NCBI RefSeq assembly: GCF_900167205.1
Contig: NZ_FUWW01000004.1
Span: 62,001-126,000, forward strand
Origin: Eubacterium coprostanoligenes
Lineage (GTDB): Bacteria; Bacillota; Clostridia; Oscillospirales; Acutalibacteraceae
Reading direction: 5' to 3'
DNA: 64,000 bases
The notes beneath the pieces were generated by a model. The model saw only the letters and a list, made by a program, of their open reading frames with translations, had not been told where the DNA came from and did no database searches. Each line of letters begins with the position of its first letter. Within the stretch, counting starts at the first letter, position 1. Of this stretch, positions 1 to 9,018 are shown in pieces. The translations under genes and the position numbers were made by a program.

Positions 1-1
1 C

Positions 2-982
2 AATTCGTTTTCGCTTTATGTGTCAATCCCGTTTTGCCCGAGTAGATGTTCCTATTGTTCATTTGTGTCGCACAGCATTGCAAATGCAAAGGACTTAATT
101 GCTCCTTATGTTGAACTGCTGTGCAAGGAACTTGTGCATATCGGCAAAATTGCAAACGACCTCGGATTGAGGCTTGAGTCAATTTATTTTGGTGGCGGCA
201 CTCCCACAACACTTTCTGCCGAGCAACTCGATATTCTTCTTTCAACTATTGAGGGCAATTTTGATTTGTCAACTTTGAGGGAATACACTGTTGAGGCAGG
301 CAGACCCGATACCGTGACAGAGGCAAAACTCAATGCTCTTATGTCGTATAATGTGTCAAGAATAAGCATAAATCCGCAAACTTTTAATGATGATGTGCTC
401 AATGCGATCGGCAGACGGCACACTTCTGCCCAAACGATTGATGCCTATGAACTTGCACGCAAGGTTGGGTTTGACAATATCAATATGGATTTTATCGCTG
501 GGCTTAATACCGACACTCCGGAGAGCTTTAAGCAAAGCATAGACACCGCTGTGTCGCTTGCTCCCGAAAGTATCACGGTGCATAATTTGGCGCTGAAATC
601 TGCAGCTTTCCTATGTACTGAAAATGAATTCTTCGATTTGACCGAGCGTAGCAATGCTTCAAAAATGGTGGATTATTCATATAAGGCTATGATTGAAAAC
701 GGCTATAATCCGTACTATATGTATCGTCAAAGCAAATCCCTCGGTAATCTTGAAAATGTCGGATATGCAAAAGACGGTTTTGATTGTCTCTATAATGTCT
801 TTATGATGGACGAAACACACACGGTGCTTGCCGCCGGTGCAGGAGCAGTCACAAAACTCAAAAATCCACAGACCGCTCATATTGAAAGAATATATAATTA
901 TAAGTATCCTTATGAGTATCTCAACAATTTTGATGAGGTTTTATCACGCAAGAAAGGTATAATTGATTTCTATAGTGAATAA
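2..982 (+). CDS. hemZ: HemZ-type radical SAM coproporphyrinogen dehydrogenase, 5' end outside window
   Basis: This is the 3' part of an open frame that runs in from the left edge (326 visible codons); the family is usually near 480-500 residues, so roughly the first third is missing. HemZ/HemW proteins are radical SAM enzymes related to oxygen-independent coproporphyrinogen III oxidase, acting in heme synthesis or heme handling. Seen here: the CxxxCxxC cluster motif at C12, C16 and C19 of the visible part, then FGGGTPTT for SAM binding. The later GNLENVGYAK and GAGAV stretches fit clostridial HemZ better than HemW. A GTG at 20 could be mistaken for a start, but coding continues upstream of it (NSFSLY) and the iron-sulfur motif lies too close to it. 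No other heme gene is visible. Confidence 0.8.
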   Translation, partial: NSFSLYVSIPFCPSRCSYCSFVSHSIANAKDLIAPYVELLCKELVHIGKIANDLGLRLESIYFGGGTPTTLSAEQLDILLSTIEGNFDLSTLREYTVEAGRPDTVTEAKLNALMSYNVSRISINPQTFNDDVLNAIGRRHTSAQTIDAYELARKVGFDNINMDFIAGLNTDTPESFKQSIDTAVSLAPESITVHNLALKSAAFLCTENEFFDLTERSNASKMVDYSYKAMIENGYNPYYMYRQSKSLGNLENVGYAKDGFDCLYNVFMMDETHTVLAAGAGAVTKLKNPQTAHIERIYNYKYPYEYLNNFDEVLSRKKGIIDFYSE

Positions 983-1041
983 ATTTGTATAAATACACTT
1001 ATGACAGTATGTACAAATTTCACTAATAATCACATTTGGTA

Positions 1042-1070
1042 TTGCATTAAATTACATATTGTAATATAAT
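1042..1070 (+). promoter_or_regulatory. Sigma-A-type promoter of the coiled-coil gene
   Basis: TTGCAT at 1042-1047 and TATAAT at 1065-1070 are separated by 17 bases, 21 bases before the start codon at 1091. This is a near-consensus vegetative promoter. Confidence 0.6.
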
Positions 1071-1090
1071 GATATCAAAGAGGTGTAATT

Positions 1091-1519
1091 ATGCGAAATT
1101 TTAACGATGTATTGAATTCTGTTGACGAGGCTATCAATAACGCAAAAAAGAATGGCTCTATTGATGAAGTTATCAATAAAACCAAGGAATATGCCAAAAA
1201 GAGTGCCCAGGCAATAGAAATTTCCCGTAAAAGAATAGAACTTCTTGATACAAAAACCAAGCTTGCCAAAGCATACGAAAAATATGGCAAACTTCAGTTT
1301 AACATTTATGACGGCGGTGAGGTTAGTCAAGATGAGCTTGAAGCAACTTGTGAAGAGATCATTATGCTCAAAAGTCAGTCCGAATTTTTAGAGGCAGAAA
1401 TTGAAGCATTCAAGGAAGCAGTTGCAGCTCAGGTTGATGCCAAGGTCAATCCAAAAAAGGACGAAGATGTTGTTGTTAACGACATTGATGTAGAAGTTGT
1501 TGATTCTGAGTCGGAATAA
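1091..1519 (+). CDS. Small coiled-coil protein of unknown function
   Basis: A 142-residue protein without signal peptide or membrane segment. An AGAGGTG ribosome site lies 6-7 bases before the ATG. The sequence is almost entirely charged helix: residues about 5-60 are rich in Lys, Glu and Ala, and residues about 75-120 form a second heptad-like helix (EELIMLKSQSEFLEAEIEAF-like). It ends in an acidic tail (VVVNDIDVEVVDSESE). I do not recognise a named family; it resembles the short cytoplasmic coiled-coil proteins common in Clostridia. It has its own promoter and terminator, so it is probably monocistronic. No function can be assigned. Confidence 0.7.
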   Translation: MRNFNDVLNSVDEAINNAKKNGSIDEVINKTKEYAKKSAQAIEISRKRIELLDTKTKLAKAYEKYGKLQFNIYDGGEVSQDELEATCEEIIMLKSQSEFLEAEIEAFKEAVAAQVDAKVNPKKDEDVVVNDIDVEVVDSESE

Positions 1520-1537
1520 TATACAAATAATTTTTTT

Positions 1538-1566
1538 AGACGGTGTATTTGCACCGTCTTTTTTTG
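1538..1566 (+). terminator. Intrinsic terminator after the coiled-coil gene
   Basis: AGACGGTG (1538-1545) pairs with CACCGTCT (1552-1559) around a six-base loop and is followed by a T run. It lies just before the start chosen for the downstream flippase, which argues against the longer frame beginning at 1497. Confidence 0.8.
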
Positions 1567-1577
1567 TTGGTGATTTT

Positions 1578-3266
1578 GTGTCCTTAAAGAGTAAATATCT
1601 TTCATCTGCCTTTGTTTTGCTTGTGTCCACTGTGATTGTTAAGGTCATCGGAGCTGTGTATAAAATTCCGTTGACCGCATATATCGGCGGTGTGGGCAGG
1701 GGATATTTTGCCTATGCCTATAATCTTTGCTTGCCTGTTCATGCAATCACTATGGGGGCTTTCCCAATTGCGTTGTCAAAACTTGTCAGTACTTATAATT
1801 CAAAGGGCGACACTCAAATGGTGCTGTCGCTGAAAAAAGGCTCACTCGGATTGTTTACTGTAGTCGGTGCTGTCGGTATGTTTGTTTTGATTTGTGTTGC
1901 AAAGCCGTATTCCGATTTGATTGCCCATTCACCTAAGGCGCTTTATACTGCTCTTGTGCTTGCTCCGTCTGTGCTGTTTTCTTGTATGGGTGCGTCTTAT
2001 CGAGGATATTTTGAAGGTTTTTTGAATATGATTCCGACTGCCGTCAGCCAAACTATTGATGCGCTTTTCAAAATGATTTTCGGTTTGCTGTTTGCAAAAT
2101 ATTCAATGGCATATCTTTTTAAGGAGTATTTGCTGTCGGGCAAGATACTTGGAGAATTTGCAATAAACGATGAAGTCGCTTTGTCGCTTATTTATCCTTA
2201 TACATCGGCATTTGCAATGCTTGGTGCAACATTGGGTGCTTTTGTCAGCCTGTGTTTTTTGTGTGTTTATTCAAAAATTCACAGTACTAAAATAAATAAC
2301 CCTCTTCAAACAAAAATCGCAAACAAGGAACTTTTGATGTTTTCGTTTCCGATTATGGTCAGTACGGGAGTTCAAAGTGTTTTTCAGTTTTTGGATACAG
2401 CGTCTATCCAAATCGTTCTCGGCAAAATGAATATCCTTGCCCTGAAAAATATGTTTTCTCAATCGCTAAATATAGTCAGCATTTCCGATGCTGATTTGCC
2501 GACTTATGTTTATGGCGTGTTATCTGCTTCGCTTGATTTCAAAAATTTAGTGCCCGGTGTAACTATGGCGCTTGGTGTTTCTGCTGTTCCCGCAATCAGC
2601 AGGGCCTTTGAACAGGGAAGCGGCGAACGATTGTCGGCATTGGTGAATTCAATATATAAATACACTTCGTTGTTGTCGCTTCTCGGCGGTGCTTTGCTCT
2701 ATCTTTGCAGTGAGGAAATCCTCACGCTTTTCTACGGCAAGAATTCATATGATATAGTCGTGTCGTCAGTTGCTTTGGTCAAATATTTTGCGCTGACTGT
2801 TGTGCTTTATTCTCTTGCGGGTACCTCGGTTTTTGCCGTTCAGGCTATTGGCTGTGCAAAAAAATCAATCCTGCCTTATGCAGTGTCGGGTGTCATCAGA
2901 GTGATTTTAAATTTTGTGTTGGTTTCCGATGAGCATCTTGTTTTGTACGGTGCGGTCATTTCGGGTTCAGTTGGGTATGCGGTGATTACCGTTTGGAATA
3001 CTGTTGTTTTATGTAAAAAGGCAAAAATAAAATTTGATTTTTTAAGGTCGATAATTTTCCCTGCGTGTTTGTTTTTGCTTGTGGTTTATTTGTGCAATTT
3101 GATTTTTAGTCAAATTTCGTTCCCGTTTTCGATAATCGGTATGATAATAATAAAATGTTCGATTTCTGTCGTTTTATTCTGTATCTTGTGCTTTTTGTGC
3201 GGTATGCTGAATTTTAGGGAGTTTTTTTGTGATCAAATATCCAAAAAAGTTCAAGTAAAACCTTGA
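1578..3266 (+). CDS. SpoVB/YabM-like polysaccharide flippase
   Basis: A 562-residue polytopic membrane protein of the MATE-like polysaccharide-export superfamily, with about 14 hydrophobic segments throughout. Family members (SpoVB, YabM, MurJ) flip lipid-linked glycan precursors across the membrane; SpoVB acts on spore cortex precursors. The N-terminal helix followed by GAVYKIPLTAYIGGVGRGYF is typical. I chose the GTG at 1578 because the open frame before it reads through the terminator at 1538-1566; the ribosome site is weak, so the start is uncertain. Position directly upstream of mazG-hup-rqcP matches yabM-yabN-yabO of Bacillus, favouring a YabM-like role over MurJ. Confidence 0.8.
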   Translation: MSLKSKYLSSAFVLLVSTVIVKVIGAVYKIPLTAYIGGVGRGYFAYAYNLCLPVHAITMGAFPIALSKLVSTYNSKGDTQMVLSLKKGSLGLFTVVGAVGMFVLICVAKPYSDLIAHSPKALYTALVLAPSVLFSCMGASYRGYFEGFLNMIPTAVSQTIDALFKMIFGLLFAKYSMAYLFKEYLLSGKILGEFAINDEVALSLIYPYTSAFAMLGATLGAFVSLCFLCVYSKIHSTKINNPLQTKIANKELLMFSFPIMVSTGVQSVFQFLDTASIQIVLGKMNILALKNMFSQSLNIVSISDADLPTYVYGVLSASLDFKNLVPGVTMALGVSAVPAISRAFEQGSGERLSALVNSIYKYTSLLSLLGGALLYLCSEEILTLFYGKNSYDIVVSSVALVKYFALTVVLYSLAGTSVFAVQAIGCAKKSILPYAVSGVIRVILNFVLVSDEHLVLYGAVISGSVGYAVITVWNTVVLCKKAKIKFDFLRSIIFPACLFLLVVYLCNLIFSQISFPFSIIGMIIIKCSISVVLFCILCFLCGMLNFREFFCDQISKKVQVKP

Positions 3267-3291
3267 AAAGCCCGCATAAATAGTGTATATT
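3263..3291 (+). promoter_or_regulatory. Promoter of the mazG-hup-rqcP genes
   Basis: TTGAAA at 3263-3268 and TATATT at 3286-3291 with a 17-base spacer, starting within the last codons of the flippase gene. It suggests mazG can be transcribed independently of the flippase. Confidence 0.5.
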
Positions 3292-3321
3292 ACAAGAAGA
3301 CACATTACGAGGAAATGACTT

Positions 3322-4149
3322 ATGGCAAAAGAATTTGTATTGAAAGATAAATATAATATAGATGACCTTGTTGCCATTATCAAAGTACTTCGTGCACCGG
3401 GCGGTTGCCCTTGGGACAGAGAGCAAACTCACGAATCTATAAAAAAGAATTTTATAGAGGAAACCTATGAGGTTGTTGAAGCAATAAATAAGCAAAGCAC
3501 CGATATGCTCCGTGAAGAGCTTGGGGATGTTCTTTTGCAGATTGTGCTTCATTCCGAGATGGAAAGTGAGAATGGCAACTTCTCTTTTGATGATGTTGTA
3601 AACGATATTGTGCAAAAACTTGTCGTTCGTCATCCGCATGTTTTCGGCGAGGTTGTTGCAAACAATACTGCCGAGGCACTCAATAGTTGGGATGCTGTAA
3701 AGCTCAAAACCAAAGGACAAAAAAATCAAACAGAGTCTATGCTCAGCGTGCCTCGTGAACTTCCTGCACTTATGCGTGCACAGAAGATTCAGCACAAGGC
3801 GGCAAAGATTGGCTTTGATTGGGATAATGTTGGCGGTGCGGTCGATAAGCTCTATGAAGAGATTGATGAGTTAAAAACAGCAATGGAACAAGGCAAAAGG
3901 TTTGATATTGAGGATGAATTCGGAGATGTTCTTTTTTCCTGCGTAAATATTGCTCGATTTATTGATGTAGACAGCGAGGAGGCTTTAACCGCTTCCACAG
4001 ATAAGTTTATGTCACGCTTTTCACTGGTTGAGCAAATGGCAAGTGAACAAGGGATAGATATGAAAAGTTCATCAATAGAAGAACTTGACAGGCTTTGGGA
4101 CAAGGCTAAGAAAATAAAAAATTCCGAGAAATCGGTAATGGAGGATTAA
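3322..4149 (+). CDS. mazG: MazG nucleoside triphosphate pyrophosphohydrolase
   Basis: A 275-residue all-helical NTP pyrophosphatase that hydrolyses (non-canonical) NTPs to NMP and PPi in the cytoplasm. Two MazG repeats are visible: the first has the CPWDREQTH signature near residue 30 and [10 protein letters not shown] ... EELGDVLLQ; the second has [21 protein letters not shown] ... [10 protein letters not shown] near residues 160-205. The EExxE and ExxD metal-binding patterns are intact in both. Bacillus YabN carries an extra N-terminal methylase domain that is absent here, as in E. coli MazG. The gene ends two bases before hup, whose ribosome site lies in the mazG 3' end. Confidence 0.93.
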   Translation: MAKEFVLKDKYNIDDLVAIIKVLRAPGGCPWDREQTHESIKKNFIEETYEVVEAINKQSTDMLREELGDVLLQIVLHSEMESENGNFSFDDVVNDIVQKLVVRHPHVFGEVVANNTAEALNSWDAVKLKTKGQKNQTESMLSVPRELPALMRAQKIQHKAAKIGFDWDNVGGAVDKLYEEIDELKTAMEQGKRFDIEDEFGDVLFSCVNIARFIDVDSEEALTASTDKFMSRFSLVEQMASEQGIDMKSSSIEELDRLWDKAKKIKNSEKSVMED

Positions 4150-4151
4150 TT

Positions 4152-4427
4152 ATGAATAAAACTGAATTGGTTGCAGCTGTAGCTGCAAAGGCAGAATTAT
4201 CAAAGAAGGACGCAGAAGCAGCAGTAGCAGCAACATTTGATGCTATCACAGCAGCTCTTGCAGAGGGCGACAAGGTTGCACTTGTTGGCTTCGGAACATT
4301 TGCAGTTAAGGAAAGAGCAGCTCGTACAGGTCTTAACCCTCAAACAAAGGCTAAGATTGAAATCCCTGCATCAAAGGCTCCAAGCTTCAAGGCAGGCAAG
4401 GCACTTAAGGACGCTGTTAACGCTTAA
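4152..4427 (+). CDS. hup: HU-type DNA-binding protein
   Basis: A 91-residue nucleoid protein of the HU/IHF family, a basic dimer that bends DNA. The N terminus ([11 protein letters not shown]), the GFGTF turn and the conserved arm ending in [22 protein letters not shown] are all present at standard length. It is very rich in optimal codons (GCA, GCT, CTT, AAG), as expected for a highly expressed protein. It sits between mazG and rqcP, an arrangement recurrent in Clostridia, and is followed by a hairpin at 4446-4476 that may reduce transcription into rqcP. Confidence 0.96.
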   Translation: MNKTELVAAVAAKAELSKKDAEAAVAATFDAITAALAEGDKVALVGFGTFAVKERAARTGLNPQTKAKIEIPASKAPSFKAGKALKDAVNA

Positions 4428-4445
4428 TTATTTGCAATAAAATTC

Positions 4446-4476
4446 AAGGTGTCTTTCGGGACACCTTATTTTATTT
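4446..4476 (+). terminator. Intrinsic terminator or attenuator between hup and rqcP
   Basis: AAGGTGTC (4446-4453) pairs with GACACCTT (4460-4467), followed by ATTTTATTT. It lies between hup and rqcP and probably separates abundant hup message from rqcP with partial readthrough. Confidence 0.7.
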
Positions 4477-4489
4477 AAAGGAGTATGAT

Positions 4490-4729
4490 ATGCGACTTGA
4501 TAAGTATTTAAAGGTATCTCGCATCATAAAACGCCGAACCGTTGCCAACGAGGCTTGCGACGCAGGCAGAGTTGAGGTCAACGGAAAGGTGGCAAGAGCA
4601 TCGTATGATGTTAAGGTTGGCGATGTCATAAAAGTGTCGCTCGGCTCAAATGAGCGTGAGTATGAAGTGCTTGAGGTTCTTGAGCACGCATTAAAGGAAG
4701 ATACCACAAAAATGTATAAATCTTTGTGA
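4490..4729 (+). CDS. rqcP: RqcP (YabO) S4-domain ribosome quality-control factor
   Basis: A 79-residue protein consisting of one S4 RNA-binding domain (MRLDKYLKVSRIIKRR ... CDAGRVEVNG ... VKVGDVI). RqcP/YabO binds stalled 50S-peptidyl-tRNA complexes and helps RqcH add alanine tails in Bacillus. The length is standard and an AAAGGAG ribosome site precedes the ATG by seven bases. The alternative name Hsp15/HslR describes the enterobacterial relative; the mazG-hup context supports YabO. A terminator follows. Confidence 0.9.
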   Translation: MRLDKYLKVSRIIKRRTVANEACDAGRVEVNGKVARASYDVKVGDVIKVSLGSNEREYEVLEVLEHALKEDTTKMYKSL

Positions 4730-4735
4730 TTTTTT

Positions 4736-4768
4736 GAGTACAGAAATTCATCTGTACTCTATTTTTTT
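4736..4768 (+). terminator. Intrinsic terminator after rqcP
   Basis: GAGTACAG (4736-4743) pairs with CTGTACTC (4752-4759) and is followed by ATTTTTTT. Confidence 0.85.
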
Positions 4769-4782
4769 ATCAAATTTGAATA

Positions 4783-4810
4783 TTGTTTAATGCACAGATT
4801 GTGTTATGAT
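4783..4810 (+). promoter_or_regulatory. Probable promoter of pdxST
   Basis: TTGTTT at 4783-4788 and TATGAT at 4805-4810 with a 16-base spacer, about 40 bases before pdxS. No PdxR/MocR-type regulator gene is adjacent. Confidence 0.5.
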
Positions 4811-4851
4811 GTAATTGTTCGAACAAATATAATATTTTCGAGGTAATTATT

Positions 4852-5724
4852 ATGAGCAACAGATATGAATTGAACAAGAATCTTGCACAAATGCTTAAGG
4901 GCGGTGTAATTATGGATGTTACAACACCTGAACAAGCAAAGATTGCGGAAGAAGCAGGTGCTTGTGCGGTTATGGCACTTGAGAGAATTCCTGCCGATAT
5001 TCGTGCCGCAGGCGGTGTTTCAAGAATGAGCGACCCAAAGATGATTAAGGGCATTCAAGAAGCAGTGTCTATTCCTGTTATGGCAAAATGCCGTATCGGT
5101 CATATTGCAGAAGCGCAGATTTTGCAGGCGATTGAAATAGATTACATTGACGAGAGCGAGGTTTTGTCTCCTGCCGATGACCTTTATCACATTGACAAAA
5201 CGGAATTTGATGTTCCTTTTGTTTGCGGTGCAAGAGATTTGGGCGAAGCACTTCGCAGAATTGCCGAGGGTGCGTCTATGATCAGAACAAAGGGCGAGCC
5301 GGGCACAGGCGATGTTGTTCAGGCTGTCAGACATATGAGAAAGATTAATGCCGAAATGCGCCGTGTTCAGTCGCTTCGCAAGGATGAACTTTTCGAGGCT
5401 GCAAAGGAATACAGAGTTCCTGTTGAGCTTATCAATTATGTTCACGAAAACGGCAAACTTCCTGTTGTAAACTTCGCTGCCGGCGGTGTTGCAACTCCTG
5501 CCGATGCCGCACTTATGATGCAACTCGGTGCAGAGGGTGTTTTTGTCGGTTCGGGTATCTTCAAATCAGGCAATCCGGCAAAGAGAGCAGCCGCAATCGT
5601 AAAGGCTGTAACCAATTATAACGACCCTCAGATTCTTGCTCAACTCAGCGAAGATTTGGGTGGAGCAATGGTTGGAATCAACGAAAACGAAATAAAAATC
5701 ATTATGGAGGAAAGAGGACAGTAA
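4852..5724 (+). CDS. pdxS: Pyridoxal 5'-phosphate synthase subunit PdxS
   Basis: A 290-residue (beta/alpha)8 synthase subunit that condenses ribose 5-phosphate, glyceraldehyde 3-phosphate and ammonia from PdxT into PLP (DXP-independent pathway). Key residues by count: Asp22 in GGVIMDVTT, Lys79 in MAKCRIGH and Lys147 in RTKGEPGTG, equivalent to the two Schiff-base lysines of the family. Standard length, with a CGAGGTAA ribosome site. pdxT follows after 14 bases, forming a two-gene operon closed by a terminator at 6309. Confidence 0.97.
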   Translation: MSNRYELNKNLAQMLKGGVIMDVTTPEQAKIAEEAGACAVMALERIPADIRAAGGVSRMSDPKMIKGIQEAVSIPVMAKCRIGHIAEAQILQAIEIDYIDESEVLSPADDLYHIDKTEFDVPFVCGARDLGEALRRIAEGASMIRTKGEPGTGDVVQAVRHMRKINAEMRRVQSLRKDELFEAAKEYRVPVELINYVHENGKLPVVNFAAGGVATPADAALMMQLGAEGVFVGSGIFKSGNPAKRAAAIVKAVTNYNDPQILAQLSEDLGGAMVGINENEIKIIMEERGQ

Positions 5725-5738
5725 TCCTCTGAATAATT

Positions 5739-6305
5739 ATGAAAATCGGAGTTCTTGCCTTGCAAGGTGCTTTTGAAGAACATATCAAAAAATTGCACGA
5801 ACTCGGGGTTGAAGCATACGAAATCAGACAGCTTCGTGATCTTAATGAACGACCTGACGGTTTGATTATTCCGGGTGGCGAAAGCACGGTTATGAGCAAA
5901 TTGCTCGATGACCTCGGTATGCGTAGCAAAGTCCTTGAATATACAACCGACGGTGTTCCTGTTTTCGGTACCTGTGCCGGACTTATCCTTATGTCAAAGG
6001 AAACAGGCGACCCTCGTTGCACAGGGCTTGGATTGATTGATTGCACGGCAAAACGCAATGCCTACGGCAGACAACTTGGCAGTTTTGATACCGTTGAGGA
6101 ATTTGGAAATTTTGGCAAAATCCCTATGTTGTTTATCCGTGCACCGTATATCAGCAGAGCTGGTGACGGAGTTGATGTTCTTGCCACGGTGAATAAAAAA
6201 ATTGTTGCTGCGCGCCAAGGAAACTTCCTTGTGACGGCTTTTCATCCCGAACTCACTGATGATTTGTCAGTCCACAAATATTTTATTGATATGATTAAGG
6301 CATAA
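5739..6305 (+). CDS. pdxT: Pyridoxal 5'-phosphate synthase glutaminase subunit PdxT
   Basis: A 188-residue class I glutamine amidotransferase that feeds ammonia to PdxS. The catalytic triad is visible: Cys79 in GTCAGLIL, His169 and Glu171 in AFHPEL. The oxyanion strand is IIPGGEST. Length matches the family. It forms an operon with pdxS and ends in a strong terminator shared in position with the convergent transporter gene. Confidence 0.97.
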   Translation: MKIGVLALQGAFEEHIKKLHELGVEAYEIRQLRDLNERPDGLIIPGGESTVMSKLLDDLGMRSKVLEYTTDGVPVFGTCAGLILMSKETGDPRCTGLGLIDCTAKRNAYGRQLGSFDTVEEFGNFGKIPMLFIRAPYISRAGDGVDVLATVNKKIVAARQGNFLVTAFHPELTDDLSVHKYFIDMIKA

Positions 6306-6308
6306 ATT

Positions 6309-6344
6309 AAGACCTGACTTTTAGTTAAGCCAGGTCTTCTTTTT
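6309..6344 (+). terminator. Intrinsic terminator after pdxT
   Basis: AAGACCTG (6309-6316) pairs with CAGGTCTT (6331-6338), followed by CTTTTT. It lies between convergent pdxT and the transporter gene, and may act on both strands. Confidence 0.8.
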
Positions 6345-6349
6345 GTTTG

Positions 6350-7876
6350 TTATTCACTTTTTGCCGAGTGATTAATTGCTTCTTGTTCAGCAATTCTTTC
6401 TGCACGCTTGTCTGCAAGTTCAACAATCATCTGTTGCTGAACTTTGCCGTGGATAGGATAAAGAATGAAGCATATGCCGTAAAGTCCTCTTGCAAGAGCA
6501 GGGAGGATGCAGAATACTGCCCAGATGCCGTTGAGCATTTTAGGGTCTGTCTGCGGAATAGCGTTTCCGATTGAGTCGGTGAGAGGTATGTAGTTAATCC
6601 AAGTGAGTACCATACCCGAGAGCCAGCCTGTAACCGATGTTGCAAGCTTGCCGAAGTAACCTTGAACTGTTGTAACGAGTGCTTCGTTTCTTAAACCGTG
6701 CTTCCATTCCATATAGTCAAGAGCTTCTGCTGTTACGATTTGTCCCGATACATTGAGGATTTTGTTCGGCAAACCGCAGATTGTTAAGCCAAAGATAACC
6801 CAAATCAAATTGAGTATTCTGTGGTCGGCAAAGTTTTGTCCAAAGGGATGATAGCCAATGAAGAATAATGTCATATATGCAACAAATCCGAACAAACCTG
6901 CAATGATTGAGGTTGCACGGGCACCCCATTTCTTTACCATCTTTGCGGCAAGCGGAACCATTATGTAGTTTGGAATACCGGTGAAAAGTCCGCAAATTGT
7001 TTGGTTCATAAGAGAACCGGTGTTGTTGAGCCAAAAGTATGATTCGGATGAACCGCCGACTGCTTTAAATGAGTTAAAGAAGTTTGCAAGGATAACTGCG
7101 ATGAGCGGTCTGTTTGTAATAATGTTTTTGAGAGATTCAAGCACAGATGTTTCTTTCATTTCTTCACGGCTCATAAGAGGCACACGCTCTCTCATATTGA
7201 AGCAACCGAAGATTGCAAATCCTGCCGAAAGAATAAGCATAAATCTTGCAAATCCGCTGTAAACATCACGCATCGAAATGTTATTGTTGATTTTTGGCAA
7301 CAAAGTAACAAGTATAGGCACAAGTGACGGAATCCAAGTGCCGAAAAGTTCAAAGAACTTTGTAACTGTAATAAGGTTGTCACGCTCGTCGGTGTTTGGA
7401 GTGATGTTGTAAATCATAAGACCCCATGCACCGAAGTAGCTCATACCGAGTCCGTAAATTACAATGGCAACTGCCGCCCAAATGACTTTTCCGTTGAAAT
7501 TGATGTCGGGAGCGGTGAACATCATATATCCGCCGATAACCCATAACGGCAACGGAAGAATGAAAAATGGCTTTATTCGTCCCCAGCGGGTTCTTGTTCT
7601 GTCAATGATAAGACCCGAAATTGTGTCATCAAGTGCATCGTAAATAGATGCAAAAAGATTGATGTTTGCATAAGCGGTTGTGTTCAGCCTTAAGAATTGA
7701 ATCATAAAGAATTCTTTAAATGCGTCTACAAACTGGCTTAAATTCTTTTGACCGAAGTTAACAAGAACATATGCCGCAATTTCTTTCGGAGTTAAATATC
7801 TCTTTTTTGTGTAAGCGAGCTTGTCAAGTTCTTCGTTGGTCATGGTGATGTCCTCAATGGATACTTGTTCTGCCAA
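6350..7876 (-). CDS. GPH-family (MelB-like) sugar:cation symporter
   Basis: A 508-residue major-facilitator-type transporter with about 12 hydrophobic segments and cytoplasmic ends. The stretch after the second helix, DALDDTISGLIIDRTRTRWG followed by R-x-K-P, matches the conserved DxxxDPxxGxxxDRTxxxxGRxRP signature of the glycoside-pentoside-hexuronide (melibiose permease) family. Such proteins import mono- or disaccharides or glycosides with Na+ or H+. The start is supported by GAGGGAT ten bases upstream and by a promoter at 7920-7948. The C-terminal tail is charged. It faces away from the LacZ-type gene 4 kb downstream, for which it is a plausible substrate importer; the actual substrate is unknown. 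Confidence 0.85.
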   Translation of the reverse strand: MAEQVSIEDITMTNEELDKLAYTKKRYLTPKEIAAYVLVNFGQKNLSQFVDAFKEFFMIQFLRLNTTAYANINLFASIYDALDDTISGLIIDRTRTRWGRIKPFFILPLPLWVIGGYMMFTAPDINFNGKVIWAAVAIVIYGLGMSYFGAWGLMIYNITPNTDERDNLITVTKFFELFGTWIPSLVPILVTLLPKINNNISMRDVYSGFARFMLILSAGFAIFGCFNMRERVPLMSREEMKETSVLESLKNIITNRPLIAVILANFFNSFKAVGGSSESYFWLNNTGSLMNQTICGLFTGIPNYIMVPLAAKMVKKWGARATSIIAGLFGFVAYMTLFFIGYHPFGQNFADHRILNLIWVIFGLTICGLPNKILNVSGQIVTAEALDYMEWKHGLRNEALVTTVQGYFGKLATSVTGWLSGMVLTWINYIPLTDSIGNAIPQTDPKMLNGIWAVFCILPALARGLYGICFILYPIHGKVQQQMIVELADKRAERIAEQEAINHSAKSE

Positions 7877-7919
7877 TATAATCCCTCGTTTCCATAACTA
7901 TAGAATGTTATATAAATAG

Positions 7920-7948
7920 ATTTTATCATAGTGAATATATAAATTCAA
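7920..7948 (-). promoter_or_regulatory. Promoter of the GPH transporter
   Basis: On the minus strand TTGAAT (7948-7943) and TAAAAT (7925-7920) are separated by 17 bases, with TG one base ahead of the -10. The stretch 7877-8071 is AT-rich and otherwise holds only the divergent promoter at 8007. Confidence 0.6.
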
Positions 7949-8006
7949 TACTTTTTTATTTGATTTACATTTTATAAGGATTAAATTAAATATTAATGAA
8001 TATCGG

Positions 8007-8035
8007 TTGACAATTGATATAAAAAATTATATTAT
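8007..8035 (+). promoter_or_regulatory. Promoter of the zinc-ribbon membrane protein gene
   Basis: TTGACA at 8007-8012 and TATTAT at 8030-8035 with a 17-base spacer, 36 bases before the start codon at 8072. Confidence 0.65.
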
Positions 8036-8071
8036 ATATTAGAATAAATATAAAGAATAGAGGTTACAGGT

Positions 8072-9001
8072 ATGGCAAGTTCCTGTCCTAATTGTGGCAA
8101 AAAGCTACATTGGTACGATGTAAAAGCCGAATGTTCAAATTGCGGCGTAAGTATTCCTAACTTTAATTGGGAAGAGAGGCTTGAGGCTGATAACGAATTG
8201 GCTGAAAGAAAGTTTGCTGTTTTTTATCGCGGACTTAATCGAATAGCCTATTCTATATGGGGCACAAAACTCCGAATTGTCAGGATTATTCTTTGTGTCT
8301 TGCCCGCCATTGGTTTTATTTTGCCGTGGGCAACTATCAACAGTGACGCCGAAAGTATAGGCTTGGACCTTTTCGGTATAACTTGCAACAAATCACTTAT
8401 AGATTTGCTTAAGGACTTTTTCGCAAATTCAAGCGTATACATAACTAATATGAAATACGAGGGATTTTCAGGCACGCTGAGTTTCACAATGTATTCGGTG
8501 CTGTTTATGGCACTGTCGCTCTTGCTTGCCGTGATTGCGTTTTTCCTTATTATAATACTTGCAAAACATTTCAGAACAAGTGCAATTACTGTTTTTGAAT
8601 GTTTAAGCGTTCTTTCTGCCATAGGCAGTGCAGTGTGTTTCACTTTAGGAATAAAGGGCGCTCCGAATGAAATCGGAATAAACTTCGGCAGTTTCCCTGT
8701 GTATAACGCAACGGGAGGAGTTGCTTGGGGATTTTATTTTGCTCTTGCACTTTTGCTTGTTGCCGTCGGCATCAATATTGCCGTTGTCAAATCACCGGCT
8801 AAAACCGATGAGGAACTTGAAAGCGAAAGACTTGCACGCAAGGCAGCCAAAGAGCAAAAGGAATATGAAGACGCTTTGAAGAAAGAACTCGAAAGAGAAG
8901 AAGCAGAAAAGAAAGAAAAAGAAGAGCAGGCAAGAATTGTTGCCGAGGCAAAGGCAAAACTTGCCGAATCCGAAGAAAAGAAAAATAAAAAGAAGAAGTA
9001 A
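8072..9001 (+). CDS. Zinc-ribbon, four-helix membrane protein with long charged tail, function unknown
   Basis: A 309-residue protein. Residues 4-27 form a zinc ribbon (CPNCGKK ... CSNCG, two CxxC knuckles). Four hydrophobic segments follow at about residues 70-90, 145-170, 178-200 and 215-240. From about residue 250 to the end it is a nearly continuous charged helix of Glu, Lys and Ala ending in a lysine cluster, probably a cytoplasmic coiled coil. The gene is 17 bases from the next one, which also ends in a lysine-rich tail, so the pair probably forms one operon and perhaps one complex. I do not recognise a named family. Confidence 0.75.
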   Translation: MASSCPNCGKKLHWYDVKAECSNCGVSIPNFNWEERLEADNELAERKFAVFYRGLNRIAYSIWGTKLRIVRIILCVLPAIGFILPWATINSDAESIGLDLFGITCNKSLIDLLKDFFANSSVYITNMKYEGFSGTLSFTMYSVLFMALSLLLAVIAFFLIIILAKHFRTSAITVFECLSVLSAIGSAVCFTLGIKGAPNEIGINFGSFPVYNATGGVAWGFYFALALLLVAVGINIAVVKSPAKTDEELESERLARKAAKEQKEYEDALKKELEREEAEKKEKEEQARIVAEAKAKLAESEEKKNKKKK

Positions 9002-9018
9002 TTTTAGAGGTAATTCAA

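Noticed and set aside
3214-3795. 193-codon frame opposite mazG
   Set aside because: It is antisense to MazG with clear motifs, has no ribosome site and its product resembles no protein family.
4769-4851. Riboswitch before pdxS
   Set aside because: The leader is too short and shows no recognised conserved core.
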